Below, in pieces: positions 40,787 to 53,238 of a stretch of 64,000 nt of DNA (positions are counted from its first letter, which is position 1; each line of letters opens with the position of its first letter). Origin of the DNA: Apoda limacodes (lineage: Eukaryota; Arthropoda; Insecta; Lepidoptera; Limacodidae). The translations under genes and the position numbers were made by a program. The stretch covers positions 1,356,273 through 1,420,272 of the forward strand of contig OX291561.1 in assembly GCA_946406115.1 (NCBI GenBank), in the 5' to 3' direction. Below the pieces are notes generated by a model. That model saw only the letters and a program-made list of their open reading frames with translations. It did no database searches and had not been told where the DNA came from.

Positions 40787-41490
40787 TCACTTTTCATTTG
40801 CCGGAAAGCACGCGGTTATTTCTTCAATATCGGCTATGTCATGTCCCGTTTGGCTATACACAAGATCCTTCACTCGACCCCAAAAAAAGAAATCCATTCG
40901 AGTGAGATCCGGTGAGCAAGAGGGCCAGGGCACGGGCCCTCCACGGCCTATCCACAAACCGTCAAACTTAGCGTTAAGGTATTCGCGCACACGTAGGACA
41001 AAATGGGCTGGTACTCCATCGTACTTGATGGTAGAGCGTTCCTAAAGTGGGTAAAGGCATACTTTCTAAAATACTATCGACACGGGTTTGTAACAGCTGA
41101 AGATACGTGTACGTATTAAGTCTATCCAAAAACACTGGTCCAAACACTCTGTCTTCGAGTATACCTGCCCATACGTTGACACTGAAACGTTTTTGGAAAT
41201 GGTCCGGCCGCACTATCCGGGGTTCAAGTTCTTAATGTCTGTACACAGCATTCAAAATATTGTGATGACTTGGTCGAACACCATACATTTCATGGTACAA
41301 ATTGACGGCTCGTGGAGGGATATTTTGGCTGTTCCTTCCACATTATATACGTTATGAAACATCTTCTATGATATATCAGTGTTTCACACGAACTTTCTAG
41401 GCAATTTTGAGTTTGCTGGCCGGCGGCGGTGCTCCAGCTGCCACTATCGACCGCTCGACCGAGTAGATCGCGGAAGAATTCTGTCATGAT
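40787..41490 (-). mobile_element. mariner-like transposase relic
   Basis: Minus-strand frames give FSVNVWAGILEDRVFGPVFL, then in another frame YDGVPAHFVLRVREYLNAKF, DGLWIGRGGPVPWPSCSPDL and DFFFWGRVKDLVY. This is the catalytic core of a DD34D-type transposase with its (H)DG.PAHF and SPDL.{3}DFF motifs. The frame breaks near 40975-41010, and the N-terminal DNA-binding part is unrecognisable. Terminal inverted repeats were not found. Confidence 0.75.
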
Positions 41491-41610
41491 AACGAATTTC
41501 CTCCCCGCCCCCCCTTTTACTTACTTTAACCCGCAACGAATTTTCATCTGGAGATTTGTTAGTTTCAAGTTTTAGTTGCAAAAGTGCAGTTTAAAAATCT
41601 ACTTGAATAA

Positions 41611-41735
41611 CTAGTAGCCCCTTGGCTCAGTAGGTGCCTGACTGCTGAACTGAGGGATCAGGGTTCGCTTTTTGCACAAGGTTGTTTGTGATGAACATTT
41701 GTATTTGTCTAGAGTCTGGGTGTTTACCCTATTGA
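41611..41735 (+). mobile_element. tRNA-derived SINE head
   Basis: CCCTTGGCTCAGTAGGTGCC resembles a pol III A box (TGGCTCAGTAGG), and GGGATCAGGGTTCGC about 40 bases on resembles a B box (GGTTCGC). No proper cloverleaf or acceptor stem can be drawn, so it is a SINE head, not a working tRNA gene. The body after it runs into the 34-bp array. Confidence 0.6.
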
Positions 41736-41920
41736 TGTGCGGTAGATAGAAGATCTCGTACCTTATTGGTGTGCGGTAAAAAGACGATCTCCTACCTTAT
41801 TGGTGTGCGATAGATCGACGATCTCGTACCTTATTGATGTGCGGTAGATCGACGATCTCGTACCTTATTGATGTGCGGTAGATCGACGATCTCGTACCTT
41901 ATTGATGTGCGGTAGATCGA
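41734..41920. repeat. 34-bp minisatellite, 5 units plus partial
   Basis: Units GATGTGCGGTAGATCGACGA then TCTCGTACCTTATT. The first three are diverged, the last are identical. CGATCG-like palindromic cores occur in each. Confidence 0.85.
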
Positions 41921-42748
41921 CCGGAATCTCTGAATCGATCAGAAATGAGATACTGATAGATATGTAAGTAAAATAATAAAATATTAAGCCGGCGCATTTT
42001 ATGAACACGCCGCTGCTTCCCTCGGGAGTGTCGGGAGGCTTCGTGCTCTGGTACACTTCGGCGCGGGTAGTGCCGACGGTAGAATGAAAATACATATTAT
42101 TAATCAACAATAACATATATTATTTGTTGGCTCATATTTTGTTGATATTGTTACAAAAAGGGTTGAGTTGAGTTTATCGCAGAAAGCATTCGCACAGACT
42201 ATGTAATACTATACTAGAGCTTTGGTCTGCCACAGGGGCAGTTTCAAATATTTGGTTTTGAACGTTTTTGAAATATGGTTTGCTCAGCTTACAAAAAGGA
42301 AATTTTAAATATCGGCGACGTTAGATTAACTGGCATCTTCCCCAAACTTTCTCGCATCCTGACGAAAATGTATTTCGGCGGCGGATCCATCTTTAGTTCT
42401 GTTCAGTCGTTCTCTCGACTTTGGGAGTGATCGGTTCTCGATCTGTTTCTCTTGGTGTGTGGCATAGGTAGATACTAATATTAATAATAATATATGTCTC
42501 AGGGACCGTTTGATACTGGACAATAGATTTGGTTATACTTACTTTAGAGACACAGAAGCTTGGTTTTTTTGTAACCGAATCATAAAAATTTTAACCGATT
42601 TTTGAAGCTAAACTTTTGTTTGTATAAACGTTCTAGTTATACTCTTAGTGTTCTCGGGGAGAAATTGACCAAAATCGTTTTACGTAATTATCAAATCTAT
42701 TAAATCAATCTCAACTAGACGCTTCTTACTATCTTTTAATTTTTAAAA
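41921..42748. other. GPCR intron: unassigned, no gene
   Basis: A GC-richer block at 41990-42085 may be the end of a retroelement, but no motif is decisive. The rest is AT-rich. Confidence 0.35.
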
Positions 42749-43044
42749 TGGAAGTAAGTAGGCAGGTAAGTAAGTAGGCAAGTAAGGAAGTAGGCAAGTT
42801 AGTAAGTAGGCAAGTAAGTAAGTAGGCAGGTAAGTAAGTAGGCAAGTAAGTAAGTAGGCAAGTAAGTAAGTATGCATGTAAGTAAGTAGGCAAGTAAGTA
42901 AGTAGGCAAGTAAGTAAGTAGGCAGGTAAGTAAGTAGGCAAGTTAGTAAGTAGGCAAGTAAGTAAGTAGGCAAGTAAGTAAGTAGGCAAGTAAGTAAGTA
43001 GGCAGGTAAGTAAGTAGGCAGGTAAGTAAGTAGGCAGGTAAGTA
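42749..43044. repeat. 12-bp tandem repeat (AAGTAAGTAGGC)n, about 24 units
   Basis: Nearly pure array with G/A and T/A variants. Long open frames on the minus strand (Leu/Thr/Tyr repeats) come from the 12-bp period and are not genes. Confidence 0.92.
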
Positions 43045-43804
43045 AAGCTTCTTAACGACTGTTAACATAAAAGGACAATAAATAAAAATTATTGTTCCTC
43101 ATTAAATTTAAACGTATGACTTATACATATTTTTGTAATCTCCTTTTAATTTTCTTCATTTTGATACACAACTCGACTGGATTGTTTTAAAAAATATAGT
43201 AACGACTTACAGTTTATCGCCAAATATATGACATTTTAATTTTTTTACAAAACAGCTATCTAAGGACACTTTGGTTTCTGAGACTACTCTAACGATATCT
43301 TAAATGTCGCAATCCATCCAGCCGTTCGAAAGACACGAGGCAATAAAGAAATTTGAAACATACATACAAGATACGTGAGAAAAATAACTCTTCCTTGGCC
43401 GTTGGGTAAAAATATGGCTGCTGTTGTTCTACTTTACCTATATATATTGATTTCTAAATCTCTAACATCTTCAGAATCATTCAACCAACAAATAAGTATT
43501 TATTAAAATTCCATTCGAAAACAATTAAATCATCCCACTGAGCGGATTCATTACGTTCGATCAAGTTAAAGCTAAATTTCGATTTGGCGAGCGACGAGGA
43601 GTCGGGAGTCAGTAGTTGGGAGTTGTACAAGTTGGTATCTACCTGACTCGTTTGTTAGCGAAACAAACATTGGCGACTTCAACCGTTAACCCCCGGGGGC
43701 CGATGTCGCGCTGTCTGTCGCACAGAACACGTTTTTGCTCCTTACAACTACTTATGAAATTATTCAGATTATAATCGTAATAATTCATTATTTTAATACA
43801 TTAA
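43045..43804. other. GPCR intron: no gene seen
   Basis: AT-rich, no repeat named. Confidence 0.35.
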
Positions 43805-44010
43805 GGCTGGGTTCCACTAACTAACTTTAACCAGTCCTCAAAAATTGGAGATTGCATGAAAATTTGCATAGCCAGCTATATTTAAACTTAACCGGCCCGC
43901 CAAAGTTCAGCAAACAATTAGGTTAAAAAATAGCTAACGGTAGAAATTTCCATAAAATTTCCCATTATTGGCAAGTGGTAAGCGCAAAGTTCGTTAATAG
44001 AACCCATGCT
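43805..44010. mobile_element. MITE-like element, copy 2
   Basis: GGCTGGGTTCCACTAACTAA at the left mirrors AAAGTTCGTTAATAGAACCC at the right (imperfect terminal inverted repeat). It is homologous to 34883-35058. Non-coding. Confidence 0.55.
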
Positions 44011-44579
44011 AATGTGTTTTGGTCGTTTAGTGTTTTTGGTTCTTATGCGTGTAGGTAGAGGATTAAAAACTAGGTTGCGATTTTGATGAAAACAAGATTG
44101 TACATTTACAATAAAAAGAGACTACACATTTATTTATTTAATTAATTAAGGACTGTAGTTCCGACATTATTAAACACTGTTTGTTAATTTTGCGTACAAT
44201 TTATAAATTTTTTTGTGCAATACGGTATCAACTTTGATTTATATATGTCATACATACACACATACCATACAATAATGTAACAGTTATTTCGAAAACAAAA
44301 TGTTTAAATTCATTCCTACAAGAAAAATATTTTCAGAAAATCAACCCAAAGAGTGTTCAAATAAGATTTTTGGCGAGATTTATTAAAGCGCGTCGGCCGA
44401 CAAATGATTTACGTTTTGTGACAAAAAAAAAACTGTGAAACTAAAATCGGCTATTTCATTAAAATTATAAAAGCTACAGAATGAATATAGAGTATCTTTT
44501 TAATAGAGTAGGTACGCGAAATTAGGTGGCGAGAATGTAAGATTTGTTGCCTTTGACGTAAAAACTTCTCCAAAGGAGC
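44011..44579. other. GPCR intron: no gene seen
   Basis: AT-rich, no feature beyond short open frames. Confidence 0.35.
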
Positions 44580-45130
44580 ATTAACCACGGAGTAGTTTAG
44601 TAAGTACCTAGTCTAGAGGTTTAACCACTGAATAAATTAGTAAGTCGGTACCAAGTCTATAGCTTTAACCACTGAATAAATTAGTAAGTCGGTACCAAGT
44701 CTATAGCTTTAACCACGGACTAGTTTAGTAACTACATAGTCTAGAGGTTTAACCACAAACTAGTTTAGTAAGAACATAGTCTAGAGGTTTAATCATGGAA
44801 TAAAGTAGTAAGTAGGTACCAAGTCTAAAGCTTTCACCACGGAGTAGTTTAGTAAGTACCTAGTCTAGAGGTTTAACCATGGAATAAATTAGTAAGTAGA
44901 TACCAAGTCTAGAGCTTTAACCACGGAGTAGTTTAGTAAGTACCTAGTCTAGAGGTTTAACCATGGAATAAATTAGTAAGTAGATACCAAGTCTAGAGCT
45001 TTAACCACGGAGTAGTTTAGTAAGTACCTAGTCTAGAGGTTTAACCATGGAATAAATTAGTAAGTAGATACCAAGTCTAGAGCTTTAACCACGGAGTACA
45101 TTAGTACCTAGTCTAGAGCTTCAACCATGA
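44580..45130. repeat. alternating two-type minisatellite (about 40 + 44 bp)
   Basis: Type A (ACCACGGAGTAGTTTAGTAA then GTACCTAGTCTAGAGG) and type B (ACCATGGAATAAATTAGTAA then GTAGATACCAAGTCTAGAGC) alternate. The last three A-B pairs are nearly identical, while the first units at 44580-44800 are more diverged and less regular. Confidence 0.85.
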
Positions 45131-45842
45131 AGAGTTTGCTATACTTTACAGTATATCATTGAAACCGTGTAAAATTTACGTCTGTTATTACCATTTTACC
45201 ATTTGCTCATAAACCGCTGCACCGTTTTTAGCTTCTTAATAGCGTTCATTACTGTCATGTGCGTGTGTTTTAGCAAAAAGAAATTATGCTTATGAACTAA
45301 GTTCTCATTTTTAGAAAAACAAATCCAACGCGTTTGTTAAAAACATATCAAATTATTAGATTCTATGAAATATTAACTTTTTAACACTGAAATAAGTCAA
45401 GTCTGTTGAAATCAGTTGTATGATAGTAGTGAGCTGTGCTCGATGCACACTCGGCTTTATTACGCCCTCGCCCTAGGCTCGGGCTGCAAACAACCTCGAC
45501 TTGCATTATTATGTAGTTGTAGTTACGTAAGTATACATACACACATTTATTATGTAGTTGTAGTTACGTACGTATACATACACACATTTTACACGTTTTA
45601 ATTATATAGCGTATTGCAAGCAAACTATTCTCTTGTCTTGTCACTAATAACACCTTCTTACTAGCTATTACTTATGTACATAGATAAGGTGAAGTTAGAC
45701 ACATCTTGACGATACCTGACGTAGCGGCTCCAACCGAGGGACGATGGTCCTTTACTAAAAGCATCGGACCCGTAACTGTGAACGAGAGTGATTGATGCGA
45801 GTCTCTCGTCGGACTGAAAAGGTTTAGTGGAGCTGTCTGCCA
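45131..45842. other. GPCR intron: no gene; one 57-bp duplication
   Basis: TTATTATGTAGTTGTAGTTA with CGTATACATACACACATTT occurs twice at 45506-45588. Nothing else recognised. Confidence 0.4.
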
Positions 45843-47330
45843 GCTATTCGGCCCTTGGCCATTCGGCTAAGGCAGCTTATTGAATATTAATATTAACCGC
45901 GACCCAAGACACTTACATACATGATCAACTACTTTGGTGGCCCGAAATAACTACACATACAAGTACATGTACACACCTAACTACACATACAACTACATTT
46001 ACACACCTAACTACACAAACAAGTATATGTACATACCTAACTACGTAATACAAGTACATGTACACATCTAACTACATTATACAAGTACATGTACACACCT
46101 AACTACATAATACAAGTACATGTACACATCTAACTACATTATACAAGTACATGTACACACCTAACTACACAGCAAGTATATACACACACCTAAATACCCA
46201 TACAAGCACATGTACACACCTAACTACATATACAAGTACATGTACACACCTTACTACACAACAAGTATATGTACACACCTTACTACACATACAAGTACAT
46301 TTACACACCTAACTTCACATACAAGTACATGTACACACCTAACTAAACAACAAGTATATGTACATACCTAACTACGTAATACAAGTACATGTACACATCT
46401 AACTACATTATACAAGTACATGTACACACCTAACTACATAATACAAGTACATGTACACATCTAACTACATTATACAAGTACATGTACACACCTAACTACA
46501 CAGCAAGTATATACACACACCTAAATACCCATACAAGCACATGTACACACCTAACTACATATACAAGTACATTTACACACCTAACTTCACATACAAGTAC
46601 ATGTACACACCTAACTAAACAACAAGTATATGTACACACCTAACTACATATACAAGTACATGTACACACCTAACTACACATACAAATACATGTACACACC
46701 TAACTACACATACAAGTACATGTACACACCTTACTACACATACAAGTACATGTACACACCTAACTACACATACATTTACACACCTAACTACACATACACG
46801 TACATTTACACACCTAACTACACATACAAGTTCATGTACACACCTAACTACACATACAAGTACATGTTCACACCTAACTACACATACACGTACATTTACA
46901 CACCTTACTACACATACAAGTACATGTACACACTTAACTACACATACAAGTTCTCACACTATTCGGCCCTTGGCCATTCGGCTAAGGCAGCTTATTGAAT
47001 ATTAATATTAACCGCGACCCAAGACACTTACCTACACGATCAACTACTTTGGTGGCGCGAAATAACTACACATACAAGTACATGTACACACCTAATTACA
47101 CATACAAGTTCATGTACACACCTAACTAAACAACAAGTATATGTACACACATAACTACATATACAAGTACATGTACACACTAAACTACACATACAATTAC
47201 ATGGACACACCTAACTACACATACAAGTACATGTACACACCTAACTACACATACAAGTACATGTACACACCTAACTACTTTACACACCTAACTACACATA
47301 CAAGTACATGTACACACCTAACTCATACTT
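45843..47330. repeat. large 30-bp minisatellite with duplicated unique block
   Basis: About 40 units of the type CTAACTACACATACAAGTAC then ATGTACACAC; most contain the palindrome GTACATGTAC. A longer sub-block with TACGTAATACAAG and TACATTATACAAG variants occurs at about 46031 and again 341 bp on. A 118-bp unique block (CTATTCGGCCCTTGGCCATT ... CCGCGACCCAAG ... GATCAACTACTTTGGTGG) is at 45843 and again at 46959, so the array start was copied about 1.1 kb downstream. Tyr/Thr/Pro-repeat open frames are artefacts. Confidence 0.9.
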
Positions 47331-48274
47331 CTTTTACGATTTCGTAGATATCTATAAATAATAAAAATATGTATTGTTGATGATACAGAATAACGCAGCG
47401 AATATTTAATTAATATCTTAAATTAATAGCAATATCGCGGTATTTTATTAAACACCAACCGTGTTTGTGTAATAGTGATCTCGATTACGGATTTACCTAC
47501 TAATTTCCATAAAATTTTGTTATACATTTCGGGTATATATTTTCACAAAAGCTATTCGACGATAGATGGTTTGTTATTCTCGCGCGATATTATCCAGATA
47601 TAACATATTATAGAAAAATTAGTAAAAAAATAGCGTTGTCAGTCAAACACAATTCAGCGATTCAACAGAGCTTCGAAATTAAAACGGAGCTTAAATTTGA
47701 TTAATCGTCCTCGCTACGCTCCAGTCGCGGACGAGCGTTTACAAATTTTTGATGGTCTATACAATTTTTAGAAAAATATTTTCAATAATTGAAGAGGTGT
47801 AATTAATTACCGCTGTGCTGTTGTGTTGTGTACCGTTCCTGGCTCCTGGGCTCTTGCTTTGTGTTTACAAAGTCCATGTTCAATTAAACATGTAATTGAT
47901 TTATTGATAATTTTAACGTTTAGAAAATTTACAAAATAGGTACCTAAGCTGGCAAACAAGCTTACGCCTGATGATAAGCGGAAATAACGCTACTGTTACT
48001 GAGGGCTTTACGCTAAAAAATAACTTTATTAGAGATGCGCCGAATGTTCGGCATATTTTTTAATGTTCGTATTTGGACAAATATTCCGTTAATAATCACC
48101 GTTTTTTTTTTTAGTTTTTTTTATGGTTTAATTTTTACATAAAAATAAACAGAAACAATATCTACTTAGTATTATGTAAATGAAACATAAACACTAATTT
48201 GTGTAATCATCATTTTTTCACACAACAAAAAAATATTACACAAAATAAAAACACCAATCAACCAAGTCCAAGCC
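47331..48274. other. GPCR intron: no gene; retroelement tail fragment
   Basis: At about 47943-47985 is a fragment matching the reverse complement of the jockey-like element tail (GGCAAACAAGCTTACGCCTG). The rest is unassigned AT-rich DNA. Confidence 0.45.
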
Positions 48275-48634
48275 AACGACTGTGTTAGCTAAACAACGAC
48301 TGTGTTAGCTAAACAACGACAGTGTTAGCTAAACAACGACTGTGTTAGCTAAACAACGACTGTGTTAGCTAAACAACGACTGTGTTAGCTAAACAACGAC
48401 AGTGTTAGCTAAACAACGACAGTGTTAGCTAAACAACGACAGTGTTAGCTAAACAACGACAGTGTTAGCTAAACAACGACAGTGTTAGCTAAAAAACGAC
48501 AGTGTTAGCTAAACAACGACTGTGTTAGCTAAACAACGACTGTGTAAGCTAAACAACGACTGTATTAGCTAAACAACGATTGTGTAAGCTAAACAACGAC
48601 AGTCTTAGCTAAACAACGACAGTATTAGCTAAAC
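48275..48634. repeat. 20-bp minisatellite, exactly 18 units
   Basis: Unit AACGAC(T/A)GTGTTAGCTAAAC with the palindrome TTAGCTAA in each. The T/A variant is clustered: T-rich units at the left, a run of A units in the middle, mixed at the right. There are no spacers, so it is not CRISPR-like. Confidence 0.93.
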
Positions 48635-51600
48635 AAAATTTACTACTTAAGGAAATTAACAATTATAATGTAAGTAATTATTAATTTTAATGTAAGTTTT
48701 TATTTATCATTAATTCGTATAGTAAAATTTAAATGAACATAATTCATTCTTTATTTTAAATCAATGTCAATTATAAAGCCACTGGACATAGTGTGAAAGA
48801 CCGCGAGAAGATGTGCCGAATATTTGGTTCGCCCATCTGTACTTTATATTTGTACTTTAGATTTTCTGCGTTTACCGTTGCTGGGATCCCTCGTCGCATC
48901 GCTCGCCCGCTCTATTACTTTGTTTGCGCTTAGCTATCTTAATGCCTTTTTTCTTTTTGTTTGGCTCCTAAGGGTCGTAGCGTAAAGAAATTTTTAACTG
49001 ACTTCAAAAAAGGAGGTTCTCAGTTTGATCTATATGTATGTATGCTTGTCCGCGATTATCTCGCGTTTAGCGAAACCGAATTTGATGCGGTTTTCAGAAA
49101 AGTATGTGTCACATTTTGGAGAAGTTGTTGGTGTAATAAAATTTTATAAATTTTGTTTAAAATTAGGGAAGAAAAAAATTCTTAAGTTAAGCAGCCAAAA
49201 AAGGCTCTGTATGCAATGTAAGGGTTAACTTAATTAAAAATCTCTAAACTTATTAACTTTTTTTTCTTGAATGTTTACAAAATATCTTATTAATTTGTTT
49301 TTTGTTGGTTTTTTATTCATGCTTTGTATTAAACCTACATGGTTACTTAAAACCTTATTATTGTATTTGTAAAAATATTAAATTGTTCTTATTCCATATA
49401 TACATTATTATAGCTCGGTTTAACTCATTCAAGTAGTAACTTAAGCTTCTTAAATTTTTCTTCAAGTGTATTAGATATTCTAGTTCCTAATTATCATTAG
49501 TTATTGTAAAATTTATTTATAGAATTCATTTATAGCGTTAAAAATTTTAATTAATCCCTTATCATTGTCCTTGTTTTTTATCTTGAATCCTGTTTACAAC
49601 AAAAACTTTAAAACTTAAGGAACTAAAAGAAATATAAGGAAGAAAAGAAAACCAGTACCTACAAGGATGCTAACTCATGGAACTTTGTCTTTATTATTTA
49701 TAGCTTATTAATCTTGATAATAAATGTAAGCGATCGAGCGCCGGACCGTAATGATTATCAAAAACTTGATTTGTAATGTAAGAACAATGTCTTTCAATAA
49801 ATAAATAATATTTTTATCACATTTACTCGTAAACGTAATGCAGCTAAAGACCTTTATTACTCCCACGGGCATTTTCTTTGTAAATTTTACTTTTCTGAAA
49901 GCAAAGCGCGCTTTCATAGATATCACGGGCGGTAATGGCTCGCCTATTCTATCAAGTACCTATGTATAAAAACTATCGGTTCAAAATGTGAACTACGTGT
50001 ACGTGTAAGACCTTTAGAAAAGAAAGTTTTTTTAATTTTTTTAAGATAAACGTCTGGGCTGTCGTTTGTTACGTCACTGCGTGGGTGGTTTCTAAAAGCA
50101 GTTAGATAACATGTCCAATAACCATTACGACTATTGTGTTATTGAGGGTGTCGAGTGTCGGACGAGTTCCCGCAGCGCGAAAATTGTTTTCATATAACTC
50201 GTCGTCACAACACCACCCTTGTCCCTCTCACTCGCTCGCTACTAACTACTCTTGTCCCTTTCACTCGCTCTAACTAAAAGTATGTACACATATACCACGA
50301 CTGATCAAAAAAGGAATGATTTATGAGGGTTCATGTATGTATGTTTGTGATTTTCTTATTTCCTCTATACCTTTTGAATGCCTTCACCGTAATATATGTA
50401 TAAGATGAAATTTATTTGGAGTCCATAGATTACTCCTAGTGACAAAGGCTGCGTCTTGAAAACAAGAAATGGGGCGGCCATGGTACCCATGTAACAAAAA
50501 ATCTTGTCGCGCCATGTTGTGTGAGCTGACAAGATGTTACGTATTTACGCGCGCGGTTAGTGTAACTGAAAGTAGAATTTTTATTTTTTTGACAAAATGA
50601 TGATGATTAATTAATGTTAGATAACATTGTTCATTTCGAGCTTTAATTGTAATATATATAATTTTGATAATTAATCAAAGAGTAAAAATTTAAAATCGAA
50701 AAAGTGTACGAAGGGTCACCACATTCTGTAATAATAAAGTTGGTATTCATTCTTCTGAGAAGCTTTGCTGTGCTCTCGGGTTCCATGGAACTTTTATAAA
50801 ATCTTCGGTTTAAATAAATCGCTGCGAAAGTATTTCAGGTATCCACAATAAGTAATTCTTATACTACGGAACCCTCAGTTAATGCGAGTACGATTGTTTT
50901 TTATTTTTACATTGAAATATACACCTACGTATATGTATGTAACACCTAATAAGAGTTCGTGTAACTTGCAAAAAATGCAGTGTGGTGCAGTGTAGCGTAC
51001 CTCATTTGTTTTGGAGAAAAATAATATTTCTTAACAGTAAAAATAACTGTGAAGTTGGAATTTTGCTATAAATGGTAATATCAAACTTTAGTATAATATA
51101 TTTATAACAAAGTTTGTAACATATTTTTGGAAAGTTACAATTTAAATTAATTTCTTTAACTTTTCTGGATTATTAAAACAAATAACGCTGATTTATGAAC
51201 TATAAAAGGCGACCGAGCTACTTTTGAAACAACGACGGGATGAAGTCGTACAGTCAGTGGTTATATATCTGTCATGACCTAAAAAAGTAAAAAGAAAAAA
51301 GGGGTCACATAAATTTTGCTTTCTGGTTTATCTCAAGTGCCCGGGCGACGACGACATTGACTCTAATGTACTCTCTGGCTTAAAACTTTTAATGCTTATG
51401 CGTTTACACAACGATCTGCATTTTGCTATGAAATCCTAAATGTATTAAGCGTTTAAGCTTTTAAAGCTTATGAAGAAGATTTAAAAAAACTATTATAAAG
51501 CTATGATGGTCTTCGTAAAACAATCCTAAAGCTACAATGGTTTTCGTAAATAAATATAACGATATTAAAGCTATATTGGTCTTGATAAATAAATGCAAAG

Positions 51601-52254
51601 ATCCTGTATTACTTTTAATGAAATAATGACTGATATAGAAAGAGATATTGTGTTCAGATTTTGTAACTATTACTTGTATGCTATCTTTATTTAGTTTAAT
51701 ATAGGTACATATTTAAAATCGAAGAGCCAAAGCTATCCTCTCGGGTCGTAATATGGGTTTTGAAGTTGCCTTCTTCAATAATCATTATGCCCCAAATGGT
51801 GCTCGTTACGTCACCGAACAATTTTCGCTGGCGAACGAACACGTTTCTTGATACATTAACTCGCCGTTTACTAATAGTAGTATATACTATGTGTACTAGT
51901 ACATAGTATATACATACCTACTATAAACTTGAATTCGAAGGCTTCGTTTAACAAGGTGTTATCAATACAACTAAATGAAATTGAACTTGAACCAGATCAA
52001 AGGACATTTTTTTTTTGTTGCTTATCCGTTGGTCCTAAATGTTTTGTCGCAGTAAATACGAATGCTTTAAAATAACAACGTTTGTAGATCGCCTTAGGAT
52101 CAGTAAAGGCTTCTTTTTACTGTGCCAATTTCCAATTTCTATAGAAAAATGTTTGTTAGTATTGGCGAATTTCTTTTTAACTTATTTCAAAAGTGTTTTT
52201 ATTATTTTTCTGTAAGCTATACGTTTCCTTGTAAATGAGTTACTCCTTACAGTG
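48635..52254. other. GPCR intron: repeat-rich, no gene
   Basis: Near 48995 is a GACTTCAAAAAAGGAGGTTC motif with a following TATGTATGTATG stretch, a lepidopteran repeat start that recurs at 53113. Degenerate AAGCTATGATGGTCTTCGTA repeats lie at 51490-51590, and a near-palindrome at 51885-51915. No coding region is supported. Confidence 0.4.
51885..51915. repeat. near-perfect palindrome
   Basis: TATATACTATGTGTACTAGT followed by ACATAGTATATA: the arms match except for a 2-nt insertion. Confidence 0.75.
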
Positions 52255-52650
52255 AAAAATATCCCATTTCTGTTAGGAAATGGGGCATTAATAGGCAATT
52301 TGAGAACATTCCGCCAACAGAAGGCGCGCAGTATGAGCATGTTACGTGCAGTGTATCAGGGACTATAAATTTGGCGTCAATTGACAACACGCAAACAAGA
52401 TATTTTGTAGCCCCAGAAATGGGGATGGACAAAAAAGAAAAAAGACAACCTTTGGGTTCCAACTCGGTATACCAAACCCATAGCATAGCATCAGTTTGCT
52501 TTGAGCTTATAAAGTGCAAATGCAAAAAAAAATGCACGAACAGGTGCAAATGCAAAAAAGAAAATTTTAAGTGCACCGAGCTTTGTCAGTGCAACGGCAA
52601 ATGCGGTTTGGTAAATCGTGCATCATCGTGGCGCGGGTCGCCGGCGGGCT
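52255..52650 (+). pseudogene. C-terminal Cys-rich tail of an unclassified repetitive gene family
   Basis: An open stretch encodes PPTEGAQYEHVTCSVSG, ASVCFELIKCKCKKKCTNRC and CKCKKENFKCTELCQCNGKC. I remember such a CxC-rich tail ending the same widespread repetitive family whose other parts lie at 57285-64000 here. It has no plausible start of its own and no neighbouring exons. A metallothionein was considered and rejected. Confidence 0.45.
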
Positions 52651-53099
52651 AAGTAAATTTGGTTTTACCTAATGAACATCTGTGCCAAGTTTCGTATTCT
52701 TCTTACGATGTGCAAGGTCAAGGGGTTTAGAGCCCCAGCTGTATATTGTTTAATACCAAAGATTTGTGATGCTAGCGCGAGATGCATGAAGCGGCTCTCA
52801 CGCAAGGTCTTTTTTTTCAGTGCCCACTTTCGCGATCTATGATGTCATCGTGGGAGGTAAGGGAAACATATATTTTTATCACATCTATTAAAAAAGAGGT
52901 GGTTGGTTTCTCGTAAACAGGGATCAAAGTTGCACTTTATTGTTCGTAAATGCTAAAATGTTAATGAACACCAAATAAAAAAAAAAAAAAGTAAAAACCG
53001 CGTGAAATGTTCCGCCCTTGTAATATTTACCTGAAATTCGTACTTTTATAAAAAAATAGTACGTTTTCGTCAAGTGGTATTATTCTTATTTATAAGTAA

Positions 53100-53238
53100 C
53101 ACTTATCTCTTTTAACCGAGTTTAAAAAAGGAGGAGGTTCTATGTTCGACGGATATTTTTTTTATGTATGTGCACCGATTTCTCGTCCATTGTGAACCGA
53201 TTTTAAAAGTATACTTTTGAGGTGGTCCCATATTAATG
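53100..53238. repeat. interspersed repeat start
   Basis: GTTTAAAAAAGGAGGAGGTT followed by TATTTTTTTTATGTATGTG and GAACCGATTTTAAAAG, the same family as near 48995. Confidence 0.5.

Noticed and set aside
41611..41680. Functional tRNA gene
   Set aside because: A- and B-box-like motifs are present but no acceptor or anticodon stems can be paired.
42729..42989. Leu/Thr/Tyr-repeat proteins on the minus strand
   Set aside because: Any frame through a 12-bp tandem repeat is open; no start context and no homology.
46630..47347. Tyr/Thr/Pro-repeat proteins on the plus strand
   Set aside because: Open only because of the 30-bp period of the minisatellite.
48275..48634. Possible CRISPR-like array
   Set aside because: The 20-bp units are contiguous with no unique spacers, and the genome is a metazoan.
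52371..52652. Metallothionein gene
   Set aside because: The Cys-rich stretch is only the end of a longer frame continuing upstream (VTCSVSG, ASVCFELIKC), matching the tail of a repetitive family; no own promoter or start.
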